34,380 nucleotides of DNA, from positions 1 through 34,380 of the forward strand of contig NW_022204728.1 of NCBI RefSeq assembly GCF_008831285.2, read 5' to 3'. The notes beneath the pieces are model-generated. The model was not told where the DNA came from, did no database searches, and worked only from the letters and a program-made list of their open reading frames with translations. This DNA is from Nymphaea colorata. Its lineage: Eukaryota; Streptophyta; Magnoliopsida; Nymphaeales; Nymphaeaceae. Below, in pieces: positions 1 to 9,860 of this stretch (the stretch's first letter is position 1; the number at the start of each line of letters is the position of its first letter). A program made the position numbers and the translations under genes.

Positions 1-84
1 ATCTCTGTTATCAAATTTTGGGAATCAGATGCATCAGAGCAGCAGGTTTTGTATTCCGAGTTCTACATGTGCCATTGGGGAGAA

Positions 85-345
85 CTGACACATGCTCAAA
101 GCATGAAGGTGCCAGGACAAAGGAGGAGAACTAGACTCACAACTGGCAGGACATGGCCCTGACTTTCGAGCTGGAATGGGATAAGAGAACCTAGGTTGGT
201 CTCTTCAAGCAAAAAATGCAGTTGATGTTGCCCACGCTAGCCAGGGCCAGCGACTACATACCAACTGAGGAGGGCATTCCGCCACCAGTGGACCCAAGGA
301 ATGCCCTCAACCAGTCATTACAACACTTGTCTCCTGAGGAAAGGT
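85..345 (+). repeat. Left arm of large inverted repeat
   Basis: The sequence from the CATGCTCAAAGCATGAAG block through CAAAGGAGGAGAACTAGACTC to GGACCCAAGGAATGCCCTCA recurs in reverse complement at about 3155-3420. By eye the arms are roughly 80-90% alike with small indels. Both arms derive from the same gag region. Confidence 0.85.
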
Positions 346-440
346 GAGTACGTTTCAAGCACGGCCAGTGCTTCACGTGCGGAGCCAAATGGGGGCGGCT
401 ACAAGAGTGTAAGCAGCCGACGACCTGCTAGAAGAAGCCG
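198..440 (+). pseudogene. Retrotransposon gag C-terminal part with zinc knuckle (broken)
   Basis: One frame reads MQLMLPTLARASDYIPTEEG, then residues ending LSPEER, a TGA stop at 345-347, then HGQCFTCGAKWGRLQEC. The spacing is C-x2-C-x9-C, the length usual for the gypsy nucleocapsid knuckle. The histidine expected two residues before the last cysteine is replaced by glutamine, so zinc binding is probably lost. Gag would have packaged the element's RNA in virus-like particles. The reading frame is interrupted both before and inside this block, so no gag protein is made from it. Confidence 0.6.
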
Positions 441-602
441 AACCAGTGGCTCTTCCGGAGTTGCCAAAGAAAAAGGGCAGAGGTGTGATTGTTACATCTT
501 CCATCGCACAACCAGCCTGTAAAGGCAAACTGCGGGCAGCCCACACTCTCCATCTCCGCTTCCTGCCCGGCTGTGAGGACAACGCCTACCAAGGAGACCC
601 CA

Positions 603-836
603 GCAATTGTAGTGAATGTAAAAGGATATGTCGGCACTGCTGGAGCAGTTTGGCTTCTTGAGAGTGGGTCTACTCAAGCCATCTTGAGTCAGCAGGGGGC
701 TCACATGTGGGTCAACACAGGAGGGCCCTTTTGCGCTGCCTACAGACATTGGGAAAACAGGGTGCAGGGTCAACAGCTCCATGTAAGCCTGTTTATTCTC
801 GTTGGATGGGGACCAGGCGTTGAACTTGACACTTAA
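603..836 (+). pseudogene. Retrotransposon aspartic protease remnant
   Basis: The frame contains VNVKGYVGTAGAVWLLESGST and continues to a TAG/TAA-rich region. In gypsy proteases the corresponding motif is a hydrophobic pair followed by D-S-G-A/S-T. Here the catalytic aspartate position holds glutamate (ESGST at 660-674), which should abolish peptidase activity. The preceding strand with KGYVG fits the first beta strand of the retropepsin fold. It lies about 190 bases downstream of the knuckle, the expected order. Sequence after the motif is only weakly protease-like. Confidence 0.5.
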
Positions 837-1230
837 CAGCCCTCGGCTAAAGCAACTCAGCAAGGATTTCTCCGACCTCCTTGAAAGAATCAGTAGGATC
901 CTTGAGGAGGGTGGTGAAAGGGTGATCGTATATGACTTGGGAACCAACGGTCCCATCATGAATGCCTTGAGTTTTGAGAGAACCACCTCAGACCAAGGTA
1001 AGGGTCAAAGTGTGAGGCGAACAGATGGGCCAAGACTGCTGAGCTGGCGAAAGAGGATGACTACCCACAACTTAACAAACCATATCAATTTGGTTCAAGT
1101 AAGGGGAAGAGAAACAATTTCGATTTCAGCATATGCAGCCACCAAATTCTACCGGATCCATTGGAGTGCATCATGGGCTATGAAGCTGTTCAGGGTGGGA
1201 TCAACCTCCTACACAAAGACCCTATAACGC

Positions 1231-3150
1231 TGCCCTCCCTTAGAAGCATGGAGCAGCAGCCTAAGGGGGGTTGCTGGTATGTTCCCACCCACAACCTAGG
1301 GTGGCCACACCTTTGGCAATACTGCCAAAAGAACATCTGCAGGGTGTCACCCGAGCCACAAGATTCTGTAAAGAAAATCACAACGCCAAACACTTTCCAT
1401 CCGCGTGGCGATCTGCCACTAGAAGGCATCACAGTGAAGGGCATGCTCGAATAGGTTCAATGTCAATGGGCCAAACCTAGACTGATCTACTCTTGTCTAC
1501 AGTAGCGTAGAGAAGATCAACACCTCCATTCCCAAGGTGAAATAGCAAAGGGCCAGAACAGGCATGTGAGTCGCAAAGGGGACATCGGGAGCCTAACGAC
1601 TGGGACCAGCAAGGACAACTGCGACCACGGGGGGACTACGTGAGCTGTGACACAAATTTGGCTGAACTAGATTCCCTGCCCTCCACATGAGCAGCAAGGT
1701 GCTCTTTCAGTTTCTCAGACCAGCACGCCGAGGAAAATAGCTGCACCATCCTTGCGTGTCACATCAGGTGGCCCAATCCCACCCAAGAAAATTGACCGAA
1801 GATGGCTAGCATGGGGCAAGAGCTGGAAAAAGACGGAGGCATGCCAATGTTTAGTCCTCCTACCAAAATTCTGTCAAAAGAGGACACAACCGGAGGGTGC
1901 AGGTTTCATGAAGAATGAATGAAGCTGCCCCAAACAGAATCCAACAATATTCATTTTTGGCATCATCCAGAGGAACAACGCAGCCGCAGCAAGGGCAAGA
2001 TTGTAGGAAACCAAAACACAATGGCTGCGAAAGAGCTCCGTCTTCCTTGGGAAGTGCTCGCCATCACAATGACAGGTGAGACTCAAGGAGCCCAAGAGTA
2101 GGCTCCATTTTAAGAGGGGTGCATCTGATGTGACCCAACCCTTGGCCTGCCAGGATGGCGGGGCAGCGATGATAATGCCGGTGCATAGAGGCATGGCTGC
2201 GAGGCTCATCACTACCGGCCCAGGCAAGGGCAGCCTCTTGCTTCATTTGCAAAGGGCCTCTCGGTTGCTAAGGAGGTTAACATTGGGACGACATCAGGCC
2301 GGGCATCAATTTGATGCAAGCATCCAACCACGGGCAAGCTACAGGCCTTGGGAATTCAAGAACTTCAACCAGGACGGCCGAAGTCGGCCCAGCACTCGGC
2401 TAGGTGCATCCAAGAAGAACTCAGCCTTGTTTGGTTGAGTGAAACTTGTTCAACACCAGTCCTGGGTGGGACACCTTCCTATTGTGATGCGGGACACAGA
2501 CAAACCATGTTGACATAGCCAAAATCTCTCCATGCGGGACACATCCTTGTGCATGGTAGGGCATGACAGTGGGACATTGCTTGACACAAGCTTCCTAGAC
2601 ACGGGTCTGAAACAAGTACCATGGGCTGGGTTTTGGTAGTTTATAAATCCAAAGCCCGAACCAACACTTCCTTTTTGGGTTAGATCGTTGTAGTGGGTCG
2701 GGCCTACTCCTGCCGGTTTTTGGTAAGACTTGGGACGAGACGACCAAATCAGCTGCATTAATGTTCTACCGAACCGGTTCGACCAGAAGGGCGCTCGCAG
2801 GAAGGCATCAGCCTCCTGTCCCCCGACGCTTCAACTTCCGGTGGACTGCAGGAGTTTTCAGGCGATTGGACGACAGCTGTGATGATTTCTACAGAAGAAG
2901 GTACGCCTCGGCACCCACGGTCTACCATCGCTGATCGGGTGAAATGTTCAACTGTACCAACAACACACAGCGGCTGGAAAACGGTGACTATAGGGCGTCG
3001 GACAAGCTACGAAGGTCAGCAACAACCGGCGATCACGGAACAATGGCAATGTTCTCCGATGAATGGCAAAGAAGACCGGCAAGCTGCTGCCCTACCCTGC
3101 CCAACAGCATAAACCAACCGTCGCTGAACCGGCAGAGCTCTAATGCAGCA
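1231..3150. other. No recognisable gene; degenerate spacer inside the inverted repeat
   Basis: Both strands carry only short open frames with no family I recognise. The longest is 117 codons on the minus strand, 1874-2227; it is rich in hydrophobic residues and has no supporting context. Base composition is more GC-rich than the AT-rich DNA further on. The stretch may hold unrecognisable pol sequence of the flanking gypsy remnants or another inserted repeat, but nothing seen decides this. Confidence 0.35.
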
Positions 3151-3154
3151 GAAC

Positions 3155-3420
3155 CTACATTTGCCTCTCCTTAGGAGTCAATGCCATAATGACTGGCTGA
3201 GGGCATTCCTTGGGTCCACTGGTGGTGAAATGCCCTCCTCGGTTGGTATGCAGTCGCTGGCCGTGGCTAGTGTGGGCAACATCGACTGCATTTTCTGCTT
3301 GAAAAGACCAACATGGGTTCTCTATCCCTGCTCCAGCTCGAAACCTGGGCAGTGTCTTGCCGGGCATGAGTCTAGTTCTCCTCCTTTGTCCTGACAACTT
3401 CATGCTTTGAGCATGTCAGA
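3155..3420 (-). repeat. Right arm of large inverted repeat
   Basis: This is the reverse-complement partner of 85-345. On the minus strand it keeps a longer open frame (82 codons) than the left arm, so it is a separately decayed copy and not a recent palindromic duplication. The spacer between arms is about 2.8 kb. Confidence 0.85.
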
Positions 3421-3839
3421 GAATCCACTGCGTCACCACCCTCAAGTTATGCCCAAGGTTCAGTTCTCTCCAATCCTGGCCACATGGGAATTTTAGCCTC
3501 CTGATCCGAGTACTCTCCCTAGGGGCATTGCATGGGCTTGACCCCCCACTGCACGTTGGCCACCATGGTCCGGTTCAACAAGGCCCGTAGTTGCTCCTCA
3601 AGGTGACTCATAGTGATATTACACTCCTTTGCCCAAGATATATATCTGGTTATCGAGGTCGAGTTGGAGCTGTCCCCCTCGGCATGTGGCCAGAGTTTCC
3701 CTTTGGTCTCATTGTCCATCAACAGAGCACGTGTAGTGGAGCTCCCTGTTTCCGGCTGATCAGCCAAGAAAGGTCCGCAGACAAGGGATTGTCTAGATTG
3801 CCAAACCTCACCATGCTGCTCCCTATCATGGCTTTCCAC
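3155..3839 (-). mobile_element. Decayed gag region of the same gypsy family, minus-strand copy
   Basis: Two open frames (3519-3839 and 3155-3403, minus strand) lie in gag order. The upstream frame has a polar N-terminal part with residues HLEEQLRALLNRTMVANVQW, compatible with a gag leader helix. The downstream frame corresponds to the gag block of the plus-strand copy at 85-345. The two frames are out of register, and about 100 bases between them contain stops. No primer-binding site or LTR was found upstream of 3839. The element ends abruptly near 3155, so only gag remains. Confidence 0.5.
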
Positions 3840-3861
3840 CGCAACAGAGCAACATCAAGTG

Positions 3862-3916
3862 GCAACAGAGCAAGATCAAATGGCACTAGCCAGGCTAGGT
3901 TAGTTCAGAATTGAGG
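3862..3916. repeat. Short repeat shared with 7427-7493
   Basis: The block around GATCAAATGGCACTAGCCAGGC resembles GATCAAGTGGCACTAGCCACAC at 7440-7461, and similarity continues for about 55 bases in the same orientation. Each copy lies just upstream of a minus-strand remnant (gag here, a CNL stub at 7.4 kb). Its nature is unknown; an LTR or older insertion fragment is possible. Confidence 0.45.
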
Positions 3917-5211
3917 CATGTTGTGGCCGTGATTTAGAGATCGCCCAGGCCTAACAGATCAAAACAGGAACTGGGTAAGTTTCTAAAGCATCAAGAGACT
4001 CAACATTCAGAACCCTGGATGATGCTTGGAGATTTACTGCTTTCCCGATAGTCAGGCTGAGGTCAGGCATATCCTTAGTATTTTGTACCTAGAGACACAT
4101 CTAGAGTAATAAACTCTGACCCACTTTAATTTGAAGGTCTTAAGTATGATCCAGCCAGGTCCACAAGGCTCCTGTTGAAGCAACATGTGCTATTTGACCC
4201 AAGTCCATAGCTGGCTGGACTACTAGGCTAGGTAAAAATGATCAGTCCGAGTTCCGACTGGTCCGAAAAAGACAAGTTTGACATGTTAAAGAGAAAAAAT
4301 TGAATAAACATGTTTATTGACAATAGATGTTCCAACAAAGGCTGCATGAGATTAGATAAGAGGGGCAGTATCAGGCCAATTACAAGAAGGTTGGCAAATG
4401 GATAGATACACGAAGAAATATTGGATTCTTCCAATGTGCAGGCAATCGAAGTTGGATCTCACAAGAAAAGAGTAAAAAAAAAAGAGTAAAACAAAACCAA
4501 ACAATGCCAATGAAGGCATGCAATAAAGATTTGTATCTGAAGGTGTAAGCTTTATAAATTACCAAATAATAAATGTAAAATAATATATATTTTCTCATAG
4601 CAGAGCTTGCTCTTGACGTATGAATGCTTTACAAACTTAGTCTACCTTATTAATACTAAATGCAAACAACTATCTGCTTGCCCAAGATGAACGAAATTTT
4701 TCAAAAAACACACCAAAGAATGGCAGCATTTAGCAAAACATGTTGTTTTGACCATCTAAAATAAACACAACAAAGAACGTAATAAATTTGTTTTCAAATA
4801 AATTATCTTTTTTTGGCAAAAAAAATTAGCATTGTTTTACTCTCAAAATGGGTTTCAGCCTGCCACCCTTTTCCATGGATTGAAGGTGAAGCTAGAAGTG
4901 CCGCAATATGGTAGTACTATGACCAAACCATGGATTGCTGCAGACAAATGGCTCATGTGAGGCCCATCCTTGAAGATATACAATACAACCTGATGCACGG
5001 GCTAACAGGTAGAAGAAAGTTAGTTGAGCTTCCCCTCCCTTAGTCAAGCAAGCTAATAATTGAGATCAAAATATGTCTCAAATCATTACACCCCATCCCT
5101 AATGCCATTAAGAGTTTCTTTTGTGAACCAGAATACAAGGGGTATGGGTACTTAAGAGAGAGAGAGAGTGTGTGTGTATATATATATATATATAGACACA
5201 ATATTTCTTGG

Positions 5212-5246
<35 letters not shown>

Positions 5247-5563
5247 TACATAGTTGCAGCAGGTCTCCCCCTTTCTTTAATTTCTAGTTGCTGATTCTAT
5301 AAGGATAGTTCCATCAATGGCAATAAGAAGTTTAACGTACCCACTGCTTAACTTGGACTGCAGTGAGCCCATTTTCTCTGGGGTGGCAAAATCCATTGCT
5401 TTGCAGACTGAGCTAGTATTTAAATCTGCAACCTCACCTCCAGAAACCATTACAGCACAGAAACAGTTCCTTCAGCATCACAGGTCTGTGCACCTTCAGC
5501 ATCACTTCGCATCAACACACTCATTAATAAAGATGCAAAAGGATCGCATCAACTTTTAGAGAT
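3917..5563. other. No supported gene; AT-rich spacer with microsatellites
   Basis: I see no conserved coding sequence. Short frames on both strands (for example 5317-5559 plus, 4380-4598 minus) look like chance frames. A compound microsatellite lies at 5155-5243. Confidence 0.4.
5155..5243. repeat. Compound microsatellite GA, GT, TA and TC
   Basis: Runs of (GA), (GT) and (TA) at about 5155-5194 are followed, after an 18-base spacer, by a pure (TC/CT) run of about 30 bases at 5214-5243. Confidence 0.9.
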
Positions 5564-5938
5564 GTGACCTCTGATCAAGTGAACATCCAATTCTACATGT
5601 TTGCTGCCCCTCGTCATGACACTAAGGATTGTTTTGTCCTCAATAATATCATCCAAGATTTCATCAACAAAGATCTCAAAGTTGATGATGATAGCATTTC
5701 TGAGATATTGAGGAATCCATTCCTTGATTATGAAAAGGCAGCATTCGCCACAATTGCAGTGGCCAGTTTGCTCCCATATCAGCAGGAGTACATCCGACCT
5801 TGTGACGGAAACAAGTCACACCAAGTTATGGTGACTAATTGGGGTAAGCAACCTTTAGACTTCATTAGTATGATGAACAACAAGATAGAATGTTCATCCA
5901 AAAACTTTACCGTAATTTCAAAAACTTTTTTCTTATGA
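5564..5938 (+). pseudogene. Gag C-terminal fragment
   Basis: The 124-codon open part includes H-x4-C (HDTKDC), a helix with IIQDFIN and an acidic segment (VDDDSISEILRNPF). In gag-pro polyproteins of this kind a similar block links the nucleocapsid to the protease. The first cysteine pair of the zinc-binding unit is not seen, and the ATG at 5564 is probably not a native start because the family is translated from further upstream. The frame resumes beyond the TGA at 5936. Confidence 0.6.
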
Positions 5939-6109
5939 GTTGGTGATAATGAGTTGTTAGATGACTCCCCAAACAAGGATCTATGTTATTCCGATGATGT
6001 CATCATTTTGGAAGAAAGTCTTATTGAGGGAGACTGGATTCAAGCCTCCAAAAACCAGTCAATCATTTATACAGAAAAAGATCTTTTAAAATGAGGATAA
6101 TACTATAAA

Positions 6110-6481
6110 GAGGCTCTCTATATTGCCATCCAAGTTAATGATATGACTGTGCCACATGGATTGATCATTGGAGGAAGTGACTTAAATATTTATCTTGTTT
6201 TCACAGCCAAGGCTTTCGGCTTCCGTGAAGACAAATATCACCCTGATCAAACCAAAATATATGGATATGATGGTTGAAGAATGAATAGCAAAGGAACCCT
6301 CATGATGGACGTGATCATCGAATGCACCAGTCACTCTATTTTATTTCATGTGGTGAATGTACCCCATCATACAAGTTGCTCCTGGGGCGGTGTTGTATCC
6401 ATGAAGTATCAGATATCTGATACACTCTTCACCAATGACTTAAATAGAATTTTAGCCCATCTGTCATCACCGTATGTGTAG
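6110..6481 (+). pseudogene. Retropepsin-type protease remnant, catalytic Asp lost
   Basis: The frame EALYIAIQVNDMTVPHGL is followed by IIGGSDLNI, where family members have I-D-N/G-G-S. The catalytic aspartate is replaced by isoleucine. A TGA interrupts the frame in the segment that follows YGYDG, after which a 66-codon frame continues to 6481 with a strand resembling the second half of the retropepsin fold. The end (CSWGGVVSMK) looks like a frame-shifted version of the usual leucine-glycine-arginine motif. Protease activity is not possible from this copy. Confidence 0.65.
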
Positions 6482-6741
6482 AGGACCTGATTGAGAGGTT
6501 GATACAGCCAATACTCCCTAGACCAATTAACTCAATGGACATACTCAACATAAGGACAACGAAAGAAGCACCTTAGAAAAAAGGATGCGAAGCATGGAGG
6601 TAGGTAAATCATCCAGAAGTAACTATATTGTCTCAAACAGTCATCTAAACTATCAAGAACATCCCTTATATGCTCATTTTGAGAAGAACCCAAAGGGAAT
6701 CCAGTTGCTTTGAAAGGTGGCTATTGTCCATTCACTGGCCT

Positions 6742-6897
6742 TTAGAAGATGACTTTGAGGGTCTTCTGGAAGAATCTCAGCTTCTCCTGGAGCACCTCGA
6801 GATCATCTTTGGCATTCAAGATGAGGTCCACCTTTTCTTTCAACAAGCTTGTTAAAGAAATAGGTGTTTGCACAAGGGTGTCAATTACTGTTGTCAT
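6742..6897 (-). pseudogene. CNL resistance-gene stub: first 51 codons of the coiled-coil domain
   Basis: Read on the minus strand from the ATG at 6895-6897, the frame starts MTTVIDTLVQTPIS, as does the CNL pseudogene starting at 33402. It continues LLKEKVDLILNAKDDLEVLQEKL before a TAA at 6742-6744. This is the beginning of the Rx-type coiled-coil (Rx_N) domain of plant intracellular immune receptors. About seven codons are missing relative to the 33-kb copy (after PIS). Nothing of NB-ARC or LRR follows; the downstream side ends in gypsy-derived DNA. The start is supported by alignment with the homologous start at 33 kb. It is a 5' fragment, not a small functional gene. Confidence 0.75.
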
Positions 6898-7430
6898 CTC
6901 TATTTTTTCTTGGTAAAAGAAAGATCTAGCAGAGGAAGAGAACTAGAAATCTGAAAATGGAAGCATAGGAGGACGAAGGAAGGCCAAACAAATTTAGGTC
7001 CACCACTGCAATTGGAATTAGTGGAGAGTAAATAACCTGCCCACTACTTAAATTGGGGAGTGGTTGCCCATTTGTGCTGTACAGGCTATCAAGGTCCATC
7101 ATTGGTGCTAAATAAATCCGAAAAAAGTTTCGACACATGATTTTGCAAAGAAAAAAGGACCCAAAATTTTGTTTAGCTCATTCAAGTTTCGTGATCTGGC
7201 CATTGACTAGAAGTACAACTTGTTCGTACCTTGAGGGAAGGCCATCGACCTTGCCAAACTCAAGGCTAGTCATCCCAATTGTGAAGAGTGTTTCATATTT
7301 AGACTTAGGTTCAGGACGTCTGCGACTCATACTAAACCAGTTCAGCTGCTGTCTCTTTCAACAAACTCTGTTTGACAGAACTATGAGCTCAGAATGGGAT
7401 GTGAAACGTCTCTATAACTAAAGCAATAGA
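6898..7430 (-). repeat. Duplicated 5' flank of a CNL gene
   Basis: The region upstream of the stub aligns with 33403-33790. Shared blocks include GGCCAAACAAATTTAGGTCC (6982 and 33491), GGTGCTAAATAAATCCG (7105 and 33581) and the segment around AGAAGTACAA(C/T)TTGTTCGT (7210 and 33737). Several indels separate the copies. The duplication therefore carried the likely promoter and 5' leader as well as the first codons. Confidence 0.75.
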
Positions 7431-7493
7431 GCAGAGCATGATCAAGTGGCACTAGCCACACAAGGTTGGCTCAGACCAATTATGGAGCAAGAG

Positions 7494-8130
7494 CTATGTT
7501 TTGTTTATAGTCTTTTGGCCTATTTCCTTAACTTAATATATGTTTCTCATTAAATTACTCTTCGGATCATATCTATGAGGTTATATTGTCCAAAAAATAT
7601 TTTAATACTTAATTTTAATAGGTCTAGTTTTTGTCTCTTACTCAAGTGGTCTGCTTTTCACCAACTTTCCTTTCTTTTTATATATATATATATATAGAAA
7701 GAGAGAGAGTGACAGCAGCAGTGCACTCAGATCTGTTCATAGAATGGATCAAGAATGCAGGTTCACACGGATCGGATTTTAGAATGGATCCAAGATCCAA
7801 TTAGCTAGGAAGCTCTATTCAAAATAGCTTGATATATATTGATTTCTGAAAATAGCATTATTTTTGGAGATGATTGGATTTTTGGAAATAAGTATTCCCA
7901 AATGGGTTTTGTAAAACATTGAATTTCTTTTGTGGTTTTGATCTTGATCAAAGTCTGAGGATTTCCTTTTGAAACCCAACAAGATTATATATTTTTATTA
8001 ATTGCTGATTTTCAAATTCACGAGGATTTCTGAAAATTTCACAAACGAAAAGGTTAAAACGGGCACATTGCAATTGGTATATTCCAGTTACAATATAGAC
8101 CGCACTCATAAACTGAGTGGATCAGATTCT
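7494..8130. other. No supported gene; AT-rich spacer
   Basis: Nothing coding is recognised. A (TA) run sits at about 7679-7696 followed by GAAAGAGAGAGAG. The rest is AT-rich, with a poorly conserved GAATGGATC repeat near 7741-7795. Confidence 0.4.
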
Positions 8131-8189
8131 TGCCATTAGTACTCACCTGACCATACAAGACTCATTTGTATGTCATCAGTACTCACCTT

Positions 8190-8605
8190 ATCAAAAAGGT
8201 CAAGACTGTCTTTCAAAGTCAGGACTAACCTTACCAAAAAGATCAAGACTATCTTGAAAGATCAGGACTGATTCTTCTTGAAAGGTCAAGACTGTATTTC
8301 ACAGTCAGGACTGACCTTACCAAAAAGATCAAGACTGTCTTGAAAGGTCAGGACTCATTCTTCTTGAAAGGTCAAGACTGTCTTGAAAGGTCAGGACTCA
8401 TTCTTCTTGAAAGGTCAGGACTCTGAAAGGTCAGGACTAATGAGAATGATTGAGGAAAAGTCAGAACTCACCTTATCAAAAAGGTCAAGACTGTCTTTCA
8501 AAGTCAGGACTAACCTTACCAAAAAGATCAAGACTGTCTTGAAAGATCAGAACTTCTTCTTCTTAAAAGGACAGGACCCTTTTGAAAGGTCAGGACTCAT
8601 GACAA
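8190..8605. repeat. Minisatellite built on an AAAGGTCARGACT core
   Basis: About 19 copies of a 12-13-base core (variants AAAGGTCAAGACT, AAAGATCAAGACT, AAAGTCAGGACT) occur in about 420 bases, spaced roughly 19-25 bases apart. Larger units are duplicated too: a block of about 80 bases beginning ACTCACCTTATCAAAAAGG at 8181 recurs at 8466 almost unchanged. The flanks carry copies of GCCATTAGTACTCA (8133, 8611) and a variant at 8171. A 78-codon frame (8383-8619, plus) simply translates the repeat. Confidence 0.85.
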
Positions 8606-8639
8606 TTGTATGCCATTAGTACTCAAGATAATGAAGTCT

Positions 8640-9655
8640 GATTTGTTGCTCATCCAACCAGTAAGGAAACCATTCAGGCTTCATTCGTCTTTTTTTTTTT
8701 TGAATACATCATTAAAACATTCAATCACATAGAAGAAGGAACAACATTTTCTTCCAAGCCAGTGTTATTCTCATTCCTATGTTTGAATACGCTATTTCCC
8801 AACTTTCAGGAATAGTAAGAATAACCGATTCAATGAATCTCTGGGTTTCCCGAAGCTCCTTTTGCCCGTTGAATATATTCGTTTAGTTATTGTTTGTTTT
8901 GGTTTGCCCTAGCTAGCTCCCTCTGGTTTAGGTGGGCAGCCTGGCAAATAAACATCGACGGGGATTAACTTATCGACTCCTCAACCAGGTCACCATGAGT
9001 GGGACTCCGACCATAGCATAATTGACTGATCCAAGATGCACTTCGGCAAGTGAAGGGAGTTCGAATATATATTGGCGATTTAGATCAGGAAAATCGTACG
9101 GATTTTATGAAACCATGTGCTATGGCTCGAATCCGTAGTCCAAAATTTAGTTTGGATTTGTTGTGAGAATCGTGATGCACATATGCTTTTAATATGTATA
9201 TTTTTTTTCGTGGTGACCCAACGGACAGCTTTTAAATCGGGCTGCTTAGGGTCTGATTTGTAGTGTCAAGCGACTAGAAATTTGGCATGCAAGTGGCCGA
9301 TCTAGCTGATTATTGCAAAATAGTAATTGAGTGTTTGACTTTGTCTTGATAGAGGATGATGATCGCCCCACCATGGCTGCTATGAGTCACTGGCCATGGT
9401 GAAAGTGGGTTGATCTTCCCCTGCAGGCAGCCCCTTAATGGCTGCTCGTTAAAACCCATTGTTTATTTTTTCGTTGAATACAATGAGCCACCCAATTAAA
9501 TCTATTGAAATCATATGCAAGGTAGGTTGAAATCTAACCATGTGTCGATGGGAGGATTGAGGCTAGCATGGACTGGCATTGTGCCTAGAACTGCGCAGAA
9601 TAGGGGAGGCCAGGCTGGGCTTGACTTGAAGGTGGGGAGTAGGTGGACGCCAAGC
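8640..9655. other. No supported gene
   Basis: A poly-T run is at 8691-8701. No domain-like translation or RNA gene was recognised on either strand. Confidence 0.4.
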
Positions 9656-9661
9656 AAATGA

Positions 9662-9740
9662 TGCTTTGGGCAGGGGACATCTTGGGCAGGGGTCGCCTTG
9701 GGCAGGGGCCTGCCTTGAGCTGGGGATGCCTTGGGCAACA
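9662..9740. repeat. Short minisatellite, CTTGGGCAGGGG core
   Basis: About five imperfect copies of a 15-18-base unit containing CTTGGGCAGGGG lie in tandem directly beside the CACTA terminus at 9751. The 99-codon minus-strand frame through this region gets its proline-rich repeats from this array and is not considered a gene. Confidence 0.75.
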
Positions 9741-9750
9741 GCACAGCTAG

Positions 9751-9860
9751 CACTACAAAAAACCTAAGCATTACTGACAGCCACCAAATGTCAGTGAAAA
9801 TAGAATGCATGTCAGCAATGGTTTTACCAACATTTCATTCTTTTGTTGATAAAGGGAGTG
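9751..9860 (+). mobile_element. CACTA-type transposon terminus (one end only)
   Basis: The sequence starts CACTACAAAAAACC, the hallmark terminus of plant CACTA (En/Spm) elements. Short subterminal repeats follow: ACTGACAG, GTCAGTGAAA, GTCAGCAATG and GTCAGTAAAC, some with the related CATCGTCGACAC. The three bases before it are TAG, a possible 3-bp target copy. I did not find a matching TTTTTTGTAGTG end downstream, nor any transposase, so this is a truncated or very diverged non-autonomous element. The right boundary is arbitrary. Confidence 0.65.

Larger units (their letters stand above)
80..1230 (+). mobile_element. Decayed Ty3/gypsy gag-protease region, plus-strand copy
   Basis: This stretch reads, with several frame changes, as the end of gag, then an aspartic protease, then the approach to reverse transcriptase, in the order expected for a Ty3/gypsy element. 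The best landmarks are a CCHC-like knuckle at 369-410, a protease-like ESGST motif at 660-674, and a segment with residues LKQLSKDFSDLLE near 853. That segment resembles the acidic stretch preceding gypsy reverse transcriptase. Beyond about 960 the similarity fades and I cannot follow reverse transcriptase. No LTR or primer-binding site is seen on this side. The left end may continue beyond the window. It is non-functional, and the family assignment rests on motif order. Confidence 0.6.
5564..6545 (+). mobile_element. Ty3/gypsy gag-protease remnant, in one frame with internal stops
   Basis: From 5564 to 6481 one frame stays readable through stops at 5936-5938, near 6091 and 6097, and near 6274. 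It begins with a gag tail containing HDTKDCFVLNNIIQDFINK, which matches the histidine-cysteine end of a gag zinc-binding segment followed by a conserved helix. About 400 bases later comes a retropepsin-like block, VNDMTVPHGLIIGGSDLNI, then a YGYDG-like strand. The long conserved stretch after the active site resembles the protease of non-chromovirus gypsy lineages such as Athila/Tat; that placement is inference. No reverse transcriptase follows. The sequence gives way to CNL-derived DNA by about 6700. Confidence 0.7.

Noticed and set aside
1874-2227. 117-codon minus-strand frame with hydrophobic segments
   Set aside because: No recognised family, no supporting neighbours and strong compositional bias; kept only as a note in the spacer entry.
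8181-8605. CRISPR-like repeated array
   Set aside because: Repeats are degenerate, spacing is irregular with no unique equal-length spacers, and the setting is a plant genome.
8383-8619. Repetitive peptide frame with GQDS/LKGQD units
   Set aside because: A direct translation of the minisatellite; no start context or homologue.
9255-9265. ATTTGTAGTG as the second CACTA terminus
   Set aside because: It lies upstream of the CACTAC end in an order that cannot pair as the two ends of one element.
9511-9810. 99-codon minus-strand frame with repeated Pro-Lys-Ala
   Set aside because: The repeats come from the minisatellite at 9662-9740, and the frame runs into the CACTA terminus.
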